Source: Candolleomyces eurysporus | Taxonomy: Eukaryota > Basidiomycota > Agaricomycetes > Agaricales > Psathyrellaceae | Direction of reading: 5' to 3' | NCBI GenBank assembly: GCA_027579435.1 | Contig: JANBPK010000941.1 | Span: 24,481 to 88,480 of the forward strand | DNA: 64,000 nt | In this document: one piece after another, positions 9,488 through 20,046 of the stretch | Layout: the number at the start of each line of letters is the position of its first letter | Numbering within the stretch: position 1 is the stretch's first letter | Program-made: the position numbers and the translations under genes | The notes under the pieces: model-generated | Told to the model about the DNA's origin: nothing | Database searches by the model: none | What the model saw: the letters and a program-made list of their open reading frames with translations, nothing else

Positions 9488-11547
9488 TCACAATAGCTCG
9501 TTAACCCCAGCACCGGCCCACCACACCAGAGAGATGATCAGAGTAAAGATCATGAGCCCGTCAGTTCTGCCGACGATGACGTTCCGGCTTGAAGATAAAG
9601 ACCTGTCCATGCTGGCGTTCTCGACGCTCTTCACCGGAACATTCTTGTCATTATACCCAGACCCCGAAACAGATTGTTGGGGAGCTGCGGGAGTGGATGA
9701 ATTTTCTGGGATCGCGTCAGGGTCAAAGCCTCCGTAATCTCCATCAGTCGTCGATGTATCTGTTATTGATTGTCAGCTACAAATATTTGGAGAACAAAGG
9801 GACCCACGCGTACAATCGTCAAAATCATCGACGGTGACGTCGCTTTCGACATAGGGGTGAGTGTGATTCAAGGCGACGGCTAAAGGGACCAGATTCTTGG
9901 GACCATCAGCAATGTGCGATTTTTGGAAAGTTTTGAGTAGCAGAATACGTTACCTTAAAAGAGGATTTGAGTCTTTCGTAATACTTTACAGCCTCTGACA
10001 TTGTGAAATTGTTCAGTTCATGCGCTAAAAGAATAGCCCCAGCCTGCATGAATGAATTCAGGGCCCTTGATAAGCAGGAACGGAGCCATACGGACCTTGT
10101 CGAAGGCTCCGCCATCAGATTCTTTCAATAGCAGCTCATAATTAGCGTCGACGATATCGGATGAAACTCCGCCCTCGATTCCCGCCCTCCAATCATTGCT
10201 GTCGTACTTCCACAAGATGGTCTTGAGCCCCAGCCCATGTGCGATGGCCCTTATCCTGTCATCAACGTCGCCGAATGGTGGCTACGTTATCCATTCGACC
10301 GTCATCTTCAAGCAGATCAAAGTGTGGAGATTTTAATCACTCACCCTCCAGCAAGTCGGCGTTACATTGGCCACAAGCTTGATCGCTTGCATCTATGCAC
10401 ACAACCTAAATCAGAATTGTGCATAATGCTGGCAGGCAATTCATACCGCTAAGATATGGGATTAAGCGATGAGTGCATTGAAGGGGGGAGAGTACGAACT
10501 GTAGTAAAGCTCCGCGAATGCATCTCGGCTTGTCAAACCAGTCACTGCACGCGGTGTCAATCGGCAAACTCTTGCGACTCAGTTCATAATGATACTCACT
10601 GTATCTATGCGACCAGGTGTCTACCATTCACTGTAAGATGTGAAGAACTCAACGGGGGAGGCTAGGTCGACATACGAACGCAGACTTCATGGCCTAGTGA
10701 AAGGGAAATGTTAGCCAATTATCTTCAGCCGGTAGAACAGAAGGGCTATGGATTACCATCAGAAACAGCTCTCTGGGCCTCGAGCGGCCAGTCCATAACA
10801 TTGCTTCCAATGTAGAACATCGCTAACGAGATGACGACGATGAGGGTGAAATTACGATCTCACATCAACCGAATAACTCACTGGCCTTCTGGCCCTGGTC
10901 CATCAAATAGTCGTAAAAGGCGTTATGAGAGCAATTGGGGCCGTCATCGAAGCCGTATGCGAGCGTACGGGGCTAGAAAGAGATGAGGTGAGTACGGCAC
11001 GGATTAAACCGATGAACGAGACCTACTTCTGGGACATCAGATACGTCCTTCGGTAAACCTTGCAAATTGGGGTTGACGCATTTGGAGTATGTCCACCAAC
11101 AGTCGGCGTCGTTCTCAGGGTAGTTTACTCCGCTGAAATCGCCCATCGGCGTACCCTGAATGAGAGCATCAGAAAGGTTCAACTCGGGTTCATCGACCCG
11201 CTAGAATGTTCGTCATCCCACTTTGGGCGGTATATCGGGGACGGACTGCTTGATACTATCCCATTTCGTCTCCGCATTGACATCGCCAAGAAGAATTGAA
11301 GCAGGTTGCCAGATGGTGGGGAAAGAAGATAGACGCGAGTTCACCGGGGCATAATAGTATGGCGTACATTCCGGAACGTTATCTAGAAGAGAGTGATGAG
11401 AAAACGTCCCGCCAATGACGAAGATCTGGGCAGCGTACCACCCGCCGCTGGCAACTCCAGATTTCTGGCTACTGAGACTCCCGCCAGGGCGAGAAGACCC
11501 AAGCGATGGTATCGAATACAGCTGGGGTTCAACAGGGAGGAGAGCAT
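9488..11547 (-). CDS. Chitin deacetylase (CE4 polysaccharide deacetylase)
   Basis: Thirteen exons join in phase to 436 aa: 11547-11439, 11382-11222, 11155-11027, 10972-10882, 10822-10757, 10693-10676, 10620-10600, 10544-10500, 10385-10345, 10281-10096, 10043-9954, 9895-9814, 9759-9488. The order is N-terminal signal peptide (hydrophobic 'LGLLALAGVSVA'), 'DADCWWTYSKC', then the NodB domain: 'GFDDGPNCSHNAF' (motif 1, base and metal Asp), 'HTWSH' (metal His residues), 'RPPFGDVDDR', 'YDSNDW' and 'LAHELNNF'. A Ser/Thr-rich tail and a C-terminal hydrophobic segment ('MIFTLIISLVWWAGAG') suggest a GPI or membrane anchor. Family function is removal of acetyl groups from cell-wall chitin to make chitosan at the cell surface. 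Two exons are only 18 and 21 nt. The intron at 10499-10386 is longer than the rest, and its acceptor (…CAAG) was chosen for phase, so that junction is least certain. Confidence 0.9.
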
Positions 11548-11559
11548 CGCGGGGATGAC

Positions 11560-13180
11560 CGATTGACGAAATGATAGTATGATTGAGAAAGAGATGTATC
11601 CCACGCGAGCCCATAAGAGCCCCGGGAACCGATCGCTCATATTCCGATCGTTGCAAAACGATCGACACTTCTGAGCCCTTGGTAGCGGTCCTCGAGATGG
11701 GAATATCGTCGAACACGAGGAATTCAGGAACCTCGAGGAGAAAATTAAGAACTGGTTGAGTCTTCTGATATCGTGCATCTACACCATGGGAGAATGGGAG
11801 GATCATGTCGAGATGACTTGCAGAAACTGAATCCGAACTGCCCTGAACAGGGCCGACTCCGAATAGAGAAACTTTTGGCAACATGAATGCTGCGACCCTG
11901 GAAATAGCGGAGCGGAAAACTCACAATGAATGAGTGAGTTCTATTGTCATCCGTTCTCTTAAGAGAAAAGACCCGGGCACTGCTGCACGAAGCGTAGGTC
12001 TACAGCCCACAGGCGAGATCCATTGCCATTCGCTCCCATAAATCGCTCAGGATTGACCCCGGTGGCACTGAGAACGAAAGATAGGTCATCAAATGACATG
12101 AAATCAAGTAAAGGTATGTTATACTTACGTGAAGTCGAGGGAACAGGTAGAGGTAGCCCGGCTAGACTCAGAAAAGAACCATTCTCGAGAAGCGCGAAGG
12201 TAACTATGCCTTTGACAGGCAATCGGAGATTCTAAGAGCGCTGGTCAGTAAGCCCAGAGTTGAACTTGAATGGAAGCATATTTACGATAGGTCTCGGGAC
12301 TTGTGGAGAACACCAGGGACTGGCTGGGAGATCATGCTTAACACAATTCACGGCAGAGCGCCCAGAACGAGTCACTCCCAAGGAGCAAGAAGGTATCATT
12401 CCCTTCCAATAGAACAATAAATCCTACGATTGCCGTTCAACGACGTCAGGGTGAATTTGGGATGGTTTGGCTCACCGGGTTGGCGCAATCTCCGTTGGTG
12501 GTTCATAGTCCCGGATGGCCTCTTGAAGTTTTCCACCCTAATAAATGGCCTAGTCACTCGAGTGTTAGGGCGGAGGAGGGGCTGAGCTGAAAAGGTTCAT
12601 GGTGGTAGGAGGTAAAGAATGCAAGCGCCGTCCTGACATTCAGTACTGAAAACTTGAAACTCCGCTGGAATGTGCGCGAGCGCCCTGATTCCGGGCCATC
12701 ATCTCCCTCTCGTTGACAACCGGGCTGAGCTGGCATTAGGACAAGAGCCAGCTTTGAGAATGGTAAGCACAATCGTTCAATATTCGGTAAAAAACTCAAT
12801 TTGCTCATGGGTTATAGCTGGGTCGATACCGGGCAATGGAGCTGCTAATTGGTGTGCCCAAATGAACAATGGCAGTTTTCTTTGGACAACCGACATTTTG
12901 TCATACACATCCTTCATGCGACCGGGGTTGCCAAGAAAGGCTTCACGCAATCAGGTGGTGTATCGTGCGTGGAACTCCAATTTGGAAGACAATGGCTCGG
13001 TTGAATGATCATATCGTCGAACAAACCTTGCACTTGATCCTTTACCAACGTCTCGTCAGTGGCCCTCTCAAAAGCCTTCAAACTCACGAATCTCTCTTTA
13101 CGCTTGCAGTCAGTGTTGCCGGAGAACTAAGATGCAGGAGACCAACTACAGATGCGGTACCTCTGAATTTTATGCTAAAC
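11560..13180. other. Unresolved region, possible decayed minus-strand gene
   Basis: Several minus-strand frames are open (11778-11550, 12222-11959, 12417-12232, 12808-12554) with possible GT-AG junctions, for example a donor near 12131 with an acceptor near 12070. I could not join them into a protein I recognise. Frame 11884-11213 runs into the chitin deacetylase exons and is not a gene of its own there. A plus-strand frame at 12869-13273 overlaps the start of the FunK1 pseudogene. I assign no function. Confidence 0.35.
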
Positions 13181-13184
13181 GCGT

Positions 13185-14690
13185 TTTCCTACTTTACACG
13201 GGCTGAAATGAACACCAACGGTGAGGTTTTCTGTTGCAAACTCAAGGCTTTCCAGTCTTACTACCTCCCCTAATGTCAACTCCCAGCAGCTGATCTCGAA
13301 GCATGCTCCAATGCAAGCTTGAAGCGCGACAAGTCTCCCTTCAAAGAGAACCAGAAGTTGAACTCGGAAGCCGATACATCTAGACGTCTTAGTCAAGTTG
13401 TCGACGCGATTCTAGGACCTTGCAAAAACGGCGACAAGTGCCTGTGGTATAGCTTGGGTCAAAATAAGACGGGTGTTTCTACCATGCTCGGCGGAAATTT
13501 CAGGATCAACTCTTGCCTCAAGAACGACGAGGGAGAACACAACTAATATCATCGTGCCAATGGAAGTCCAACTCTCCCGCAATTACGGCGGTATACGTCA
13601 GGTTGGTACATCGATAACCCCTGCTTTTAGTTTTCTCCTGACTGTCCACACAGAATCGCCTGCGGCTCGCATCGGCAGTAGTTCAGATTATGAATGACGA
13701 TGTTCGTCGAACGTTTATCTTTGGGGTATGTATCTATTGGTCGTCCAATATCCTCGCTTACTTAACCTCCGATAGATCACTATTGAGGAGCACTTCGCCG
13801 ATGACAGGGACCTCGCGTTCGACCCTAACATCGCCCTGAAGTCAAACACCAAGCGACAATTCACCTACACTGTCCATGGTCAGACGGGACTTAGACGCTT
13901 CCTGACCACTCACTCTATCTCCGAGAACCGGGCCTTCCGGCGCATGATTTGAGTCTTTCGGGTCGTGGAGCTTGAAGAGCAAATGGACTTGCCCCAAGAA
14001 GATGCCAAAGCCATGGTTTTGAAAGACGCGTGGCTCGACAAAGGCACGAGAACCGAGCTAGGGATCCAGCGAGAACTCTTCGCGGATATCAAGAAATTCC
14101 CAGAAAATCCTGACTGGAGAAAGCATGACTTCTTCTCCGCTTTTGACCAGGAGGAAGATGCGCCTACCACGGATGCTTTCGAAAAGCTCCTTCAGGGTGA
14201 AGGCTACAAGGATCTGTTCCCCTTCATCCGGGACCCGTCGACAGGCGAAAGCATAAAGCAACTGGCAAGGTCGGTCGGGCGCCAATTCACAGATTTTCTT
14301 CCCAAACCTCGACTCTGTGAATGTCGATGATCCATTTTCAAGCACGCAGCGTCAGACGGGACCAAGGCCAAGTCCTTTGGGCAGTACCGAAATTGACCCG
14401 GCAGACCAAGGAATCAAACCAGAATGTCGACAGTATACCTTCAAGCAACGTTCATTCACAGTTTCCGATGATGAGTATACCTCGCTGTACTCCCTTCCAA
14501 CAGTTGGAGAGGTTTTCACTGTCCTGGATGACTGCATGGCCCGTAGGTCACGGCCCTCCATTCCGAATACGTGATACATGATTGACCTCCGTTGACAGCC
14601 CTTGAATTTATGTTCTGTGCCGGCTGGGTCCATTGTGACATCAGCTACAGCAACGTTATGGCTATCCAAGACCTATAGACAGAGCCATGG
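13185..14690 (+). pseudogene. FunK1 protein kinase pseudogene, first of tandem pair
   Basis: This is collinear with the FunK1 gene at 15714-18728. It retains 'GEVFCCKLKAFQ' (N-terminal region), 'FKENQKLNSEADTSRRL', 'NDDVRRTFIFG', 'ALKSNTKRQFTYTVHG', 'AMVLKDAWLDKG', 'IQRELFADIKKF', 'RSFTVSDDEYTSLYSLPT' and 'FCAGWVHCDISYSNVMA'. Lesions are a stop after the first exon fragment (about 13272), a small frameshifting deletion near 13535, loss of the ~50-codon 'LWYFSRSHS' segment near 13795, an in-frame TGA near 13949, a frameshift near 14318, HRD changed to HCD in the catalytic loop, and a stop just after it. No C-lobe follows. The intron donor GTATGT at about 13728 is intact, unlike the matching site in the second copy. 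Confidence 0.85.
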
Positions 14691-14699
14691 CGTCGACGA

Positions 14700-15713
14700 A
14701 AAGTCTGGAGAGCCGATCCAGCCTCAAGAACGGGAACAGATCTTCAAGACACGATGAAAAACTGTGCTCCAGGAGACATGCTTTCCCCGCACCCGCTGCC
14801 ACCCTTGTCCACCCGAAAGCCCTCCCGGAGGGTGCCACTGCCAGATTCAGATCTGCGACTCAAGGCAAATGAAGTCTGACAATAGAGGAAGTGCTGGTTC
14901 ATCTACGCACTCGATGAGCGCGGGTGCTGGAGCACGATATCATTCAGTGTCTCCTTCCCAGAGCTGCTTACCCCTTATTAGTAAATGGCCGAATACACAT
15001 TTTTCACTGTTGTTCACTTTGTCATATTTACTCGCTCTCTGTCGGACGTTCAACTGTTGATCATGCTCGTTAACTTATCTTGTCCCAGCGAGATGGTAAC
15101 AGCGTCGAGTCGAGCCGGAAGTCTTTGGGCGGAGTATATCCCCTTAATTACCTTGGACCTTCCGGACCGTTCTCACGGGTTTTCGATAACCAAAGGCCCA
15201 GCTCTTTTTGATGGGCGATTTGTCTCTCCTCTGTGAAAGTATGTGCAGATTCCTAAACGCCATAGAGGTGGGAAGCCGCACGAGCGCAAGCACGCCACAC
15301 AGGCGTGCATCAGCGAGTGCCTTGACTGCCCCAAAGTGGAAGTACCATGCATATACTGTGAACCCCTCGTAAAGGCTCGTACTGCCTTGCACTGAGAGGG
15401 GCTTACTGTACACTCTTCGCTGGGGTTTGACGACAGATTCGCCGGCCTGTTCCAACGGCACGATCACGTGTGTGTGACGCGTGGGAAGTCCCAATTCGGA
15501 GATGTCTGAAATGACTGCAGCGCGTCATCCAACTCTCTTGACCCTGTACTTTTGGTGTTGAAATTAGTCATAGCTTGTACTAAGTCTATGTCTATGAGCA
15601 GCAGTCCCCCAGTGCCACCGCTAAAGGACCACGCTGAGCAACAGCCACCATTACGGTACGCCTGAATCCCTTCATCCAACATTATTGCTTTGACACAAAA
15701 CGATATCTAGCGA
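14700..15713. other. Spacer between the two FunK1 copies
   Basis: No C-lobe of the first FunK1 copy is recognisable here. Only short overlapping frames are open on both strands. I see no gene I can support. Confidence 0.45.
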
Positions 15714-18700
15714 ATGCCACGCAAGAACGCGAAATATGATATTACCCAGGACCACCAAACTGTATTGCGCGAACAGATCGGGGACGAAATGAACGACGAA
15801 ATCCTGTGCTGCGAGCTCAAAGTCTTTCAGATGGTTTATCTCCCCCAACATCAACTTCCCGAAGGATACAGTGGGTTCCAGAAAGTAACCGGACAGCACA
15901 CGATTCATTGGTGGAATAATTTAACAATTACTCAGCCACTATTTGCCTGGGATGCTTAAAATTTTTTGAACTGATAATACCGCAGTCCAGTATGACTCCC
16001 CAACAAAAACAGAGGTTTTGGGGTATTACAAACGACAGGATAAGTGAATGAAACGGCTTCCTGGGTGGCGGTGTCTGGTTACTTTCCGGAACCAACTGTA
16101 CATCATAGTCCGTGACGTCGGGTTAGAAAGTGCTTGATCTCACTTCAAGGAGAATCAGTCATTTATCTCGGAAGCCGATCTGTCCAGACGTTTGAAAGGA
16201 GTCGTGGACACACTTCTGAGGGCTGGCAAGAACGGTGGCAGGCGGCGGAATATGTGGTTTAGCACAGACCAGAACAAGGTGGTTATCTCTGCCATCCTGG
16301 GAGGGAACTTCAAGATCGACTCTTGTTTGAACAACGAAGCAGGGTCTCTGCACACAACTGACATCATCGTTCCAATGGAATTCAAGCTTGTTCGCAACTT
16401 CGACAAAGTCCGCCAGGTAAGTATACTTGTACACTCCTGCCTTTTCCCTCTCCCTGAGTGTCCATAAAGAATCGCCTACAGCTCGCATCGACGGTAGTAC
16501 GTATTTTTAACGACGACGTTCGCCGAATGTTTATGTTTGGGGCATCTCCCTACCCTTTTTGAGTAATCAATCCTTACTGACTGGAGCCTCAGATCACGAT
16601 TGAAGGGCATCGCATGACTCTTTGGTACTTCTCCCGGTCCCATTCCGTCAAGTCGCAATCGTTCGATTTCGTCAAGGTGTTTTTATTTAGACCACTGGTT
16701 GCAGCGGCATTTCTGAACTTTAAACAGCACCCTAAGACTTTGGTTTCCGTGTTGATCTCCTTGATCTTCTCCAATGACAAGGACCTGGGCTTTGACCCCA
16801 ACATCACGCTCAAATCGAAGACCAGGCGTCAGTTTATATATACTGTTCATGGCGAAGGTGGGCCAAGGCGCTTCCTGACGACACACTCCATTTTCGAGAA
16901 CCGTGCCCTTGCCGTGGCCGGCCGCACGACGCGCGTCTTTCGGGTGGTGGAGCTCGATGGACAAACGGACGCACCGAAAGAAGGCGCTAAACCCATGGTT
17001 TTGAAGGACGTTTGGCTCGACAAGGATGCCAAAACCGAGGTGGAGATCCAGCGAGAACTCTTCGCGGATATCCAGCAATTTGCGGAGAATCCTGACTGGA
17101 GGGCGCACGAGTGCCTTTCCGCCTTTGACCAGGAAGAAGATGCTGATGTTATCGATGCCTTCGGAAAGCTGCTTGAAGGCGAGCGCTATAAGGACCTCTT
17201 TCTCGTCATTCGGGAGGGGTCCACTGGCGAGTGTTCAAAGCCATTGGCACAGTCAGCTTGGCGTTCCGCGTCCAAAATATTCTTCTCGGCAGTCAAGTCT
17301 ACGCGCGCCGATGACCCATTCCTGACCACGCAGCATTTGTCGGTGCCAGGATCAAGCGCGACGCGCAATCTCAAAATCCGCCCAGCAGAGGAAGACATCC
17401 AACCAGCAATCCAAACATATGCCCCCAGACAACGGTCATTCCTCGTCTTTGACGACGAGTGTACCCGACTCTACTGTCTTCCGACAATTGGAGACGTTTT
17501 CACTGTTCTAAACGACTGTATCGCTGGTATGTGCTAAACTCTTCCTTATCGAGCCCCTGTTGTTTGATTGACTCCTGTTTACAGCTCTTCGCCTCATGTT
17601 TTGTGCGGGTTGGGTCCATCGTGACATTAGCTGCAACAATATAATGGCTGTCCGAGACCCAGAGACCCAGCAATGGAAGCTCAAACTTGCTGATCTTGAG
17701 TATGGCAAGAAGTTTGGGCTTAATACATGCACCTCTGATCCTACGACAGTGCGTGCCCTCGGTTGTTACCATCAGCCTTTGCACTAACTTTCTATTAGGG
17801 CACACCTTTCTTCATGCCTTGCGAAATTCTCCGCCGCAGATATTTCGGTCTTAGAAAGGAGGTACAAGCTATCCCGGGAGTCTCGCGCCGCAAAGCCAAC
17901 CGAGCCAAAGATAGTCATCGGGTTGAACCCACGTATCCCCTCATCCATAACTTCTTGCACGATCTCGAGGCTAGCTGGTGGATTACCCTATGGATCATCA
18001 CAAGTCGACTCGGTCACAAACCGTCGGAAACATATGCCCTCCCAATTTTCTACAACACCTCTACCTTGGAACTATCAGAGCCAAGGTTGGCTGCGTTGGA
18101 GGAGGAGATCGATAAAAAGCTTTACGGCTGTCTTTTAGAGCCGCTTAAAGGCGTTGTGGGAGAGTTTGAGCGAATTCGACTCCACCTAGCCCAAACAGCC
18201 GAGGACCTGGGCAAGGCGAAGGCGTGGAGTATGAAGAAAGGGTGCCAATTATACTCTGAACTTCATGCTAATTTTGCTGCTGCGTTCGCTGAATTCGCGA
18301 ATCCTGAGGCGAAATGGGCTTCTGTCCGGCTGAAGATACCGACTTCATCGTCTCCTCGGCCTATGGACGCTACCGTCATTGAAGACCTTAACAAACTGTG
18401 TGTGGCTCCGTGTTCTGAAGAGTCGCTTCCTACTCAAGTAGAACCAAGAGACCCTGACGAGGAAGTGCGGGCGCTTGCGGATACGCCTCCTCCTCCTGCA
18501 TCCTTACCGTCGTCCAACACCTTAAAACGCTCGTATCATGATATCGAGCAGGGTGACGCCGATGATGAAGATGGAGGAAGGTTCAGCGATTCGAAGCGAG
18601 TCAAGTCGAATGACGGAGGGAAAATCCCTGCTTCGGGTCCGTCTGGGGCCTCGACTAGCGCAGGTTGCGGGGTTCGGAGTACCCTCAGGCAGAATGCTAC

Positions 18701-18728
18701 AAGCTATCGTAGCCACAGCCGCAAATGA
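15714..18728 (+). CDS. FunK1 fungal-type protein kinase, 5' end disrupted
   Basis: Exons after the 5' region are ~16157-16416, 16470-16541, 16593-16676, 16728-17526, 17585-17748 and 17799-18728, in phase with introns of 50-58 nt. Motifs in order are 'NDDVRRMFMFG', 'MTLWYFSRSHSVKSQSFDF', 'TTRVFRVVEL', 'MVLKDVWLDKD', 'CAGWVHRDISCNN' (catalytic loop with intact HRD), 'KLADLEYGKKF' (DLE metal site usual for FunK1), 'GTPFFMPCEIL' (activation segment) and 'LIHNFLHDLEASWWI'. A Ser/Pro-rich tail with a basic 'KRVKS' cluster may direct it to the nucleus. A likely first exon (15714-15866, 'EILCCELKVFQMVYLP') is cut by a miniature transposon at 15869-16098, and a TGA precedes the next exon, so I cannot join them. 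One donor is GC, not GT (16542-16543). The catalytic core is intact, but the gene may be a recent pseudogene. Confidence 0.7.
15869..16098. mobile_element. 230-bp Tc1/mariner-like MITE in the FunK1 5' region
   Basis: The element begins CAGTGGGTTCCAGAAAG and ends with the imperfect reverse complement CTTTCCGGAACCAACTG, giving terminal inverted repeats of about 29 bp with a few mismatches. TA dinucleotides flank both ends (15867-15868 and 16099-16100), the target duplication expected of Tc1/mariner-type elements, whose ends often start CAGT. No transposase is encoded, so it is non-autonomous. It sits directly after codons for 'YLPQHQLPEGY' of the FunK1 first exon. Confidence 0.75.
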
Positions 18729-19585
18729 TGTGATTTTCTCCTTTTGCCTCTTTTTGCTTCTATTGCTTTGGGGTGAAGTGTAATAGTAGCCCCATGTCTT
18801 ATCCTACGTTCGCTGTCTTCATTAGTTTCTTCTATTACCTCGCGACTTTTCGTTGTGCAGTTTGTCCGTATCCGAACTATATATAAAACCCTTCGATGAT
18901 ACATGTTGACTACCGAATATCGAGCTCAACCTGAGTGCTGAGATTCAGGAACCTGTACCATACTGACGGCGGTGGTTGCGCCGAATAAAATTCATGTCGT
19001 CTAGAAACTGTATAAGCTAGGGCTCCTCTGTGAGATGTTGATCTATTGCGTCGTGGACCAAAGGTACAGGTATTGAAGATGTTGTTGGGAGGTACTGGGC
19101 GTCGAAATTGGGGATCGTGTTCTTTGTTTCGTCGCAATCAGCAAAGTTATTCGAGTAGACAGCTATTGACGGATCCGTATTGGTTGAAGTTGGAAAAATG
19201 AGGTATGACAATTGGAGCCAGGCAGTGGAGAGAGATTTTCATCAATGAAGAGTCCATTGTACGCCTTTATACAAGGATGATTCTGCCGCTGCCATTTTCT
19301 GCGTTAACGTTGTTGTACATGAAAAGAGAGTAACCACTGTTGGACAACGACAATTGTCCTCAATGTTTAGTGTCACTGGAGGTTCAGGAATCTAGAAAGG
19401 GTGAAAGGTCAGAGCAGCAGTTGTGTCAAAGCACGACGTTTTTAGACCATTGTCCATTACTTACCAGATTATTAATGGGCGCCAGGCGCTCAGTGGGTGG
19501 ATAAGGCGCGAGCTCAAAGCCATTGCGAATGGCGTGGGAGCGAGCCTATGCATGCAGGCTTGAAGTGTCAAAGCCACCCTTGCCT
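18729..19585. other. Spacer after FunK1
   Basis: A TATATATAAA-like run lies at about 18876-18889. Minus-strand frames at 18910-19137 and 19017-19211 overlap and resemble nothing I know. I see no supported gene. Confidence 0.45.
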
Positions 19586-19591
19586 CCCACC

Positions 19592-19600
19592 CATAAAAAG
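19592..19600 (+). promoter_or_regulatory. TATA-like box of the small gene at 19702
   Basis: CATAAAAAG lies about 100 bp before the ATG, in a C-rich then A-rich context, and is followed by pyrimidine-rich sequence ending near the start codon. This fits an Agaricomycete core promoter. Inferred from position only. Confidence 0.4.
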
Positions 19601-19701
19601 GGGCAGGAGAGCTCGGGGGTCGACATACTTTCCTCGTCACTCAGCATACAACAGCTCCATATAGAATCCTATCCACAACCCAAAGAGCTTCAGAACAAGT
19701 G

Positions 19702-20046
19702 ATGGACTCTGCGTCGAACAATGTCTCCTCGGCTAATGCCAGCAACAACAAAAGTCAGCCTTCCAGCGGAGGCTCCATCCACGAACCGTCAAATAGTAAC
19801 GAAGGTAGCATTGCTGTGCCTCTCGAGGAACTCAAGACCAATATGGAGGAATTGATTGAAAGGCTCAGGATCACCGACACCACTGGCCCCGAATGGGACC
19901 ACACGAGGACCTGGTTTGAGGGTATGTCAGCCGAGTTGGGCCTAAAGGCCGTCGAAGCGGCTCAATTCGACGAGTTTCTAGCTTTATACGAAGGAACCGA
20001 CTCGGAAGTGCAGGGTCAGAGTGTTGTGACCGCTGCCTCTGAGTGA
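19702..20046 (+). CDS. Small intronless gene, unknown function (114 aa)
   Basis: The ATG at 19702 opens a 114-aa acidic protein. Residues 1-35 are Ser/Asn-rich and look disordered ('SSANASNNKSQPSSGGS'). Residues 40-60 ('VPLEELKTNMEELIERLRI') look like an amphipathic helix, followed by 'GPEWDHTRTWFEGM' and a second helical stretch rich in Glu and Ala. There is no signal peptide or membrane segment. A TATA-like box lies about 100 bp upstream, and codon use looks coherent, which is why I call it despite its length. I do not recognise the family; short proteins of this kind are common next to expanded families in mushroom genomes. Confidence 0.55.
   Translation: MDSASNNVSSANASNNKSQPSSGGSIHEPSNSNEGSIAVPLEELKTNMEELIERLRITDTTGPEWDHTRTWFEGMSAELGLKAVEAAQFDEFLALYEGTDSEVQGQSVVTAASE

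Noticed and set aside
15869..16156. Treating the MITE as a simple intron of FunK1
   Set aside because: No donor and acceptor pair I could find joins the flanking exons in phase.
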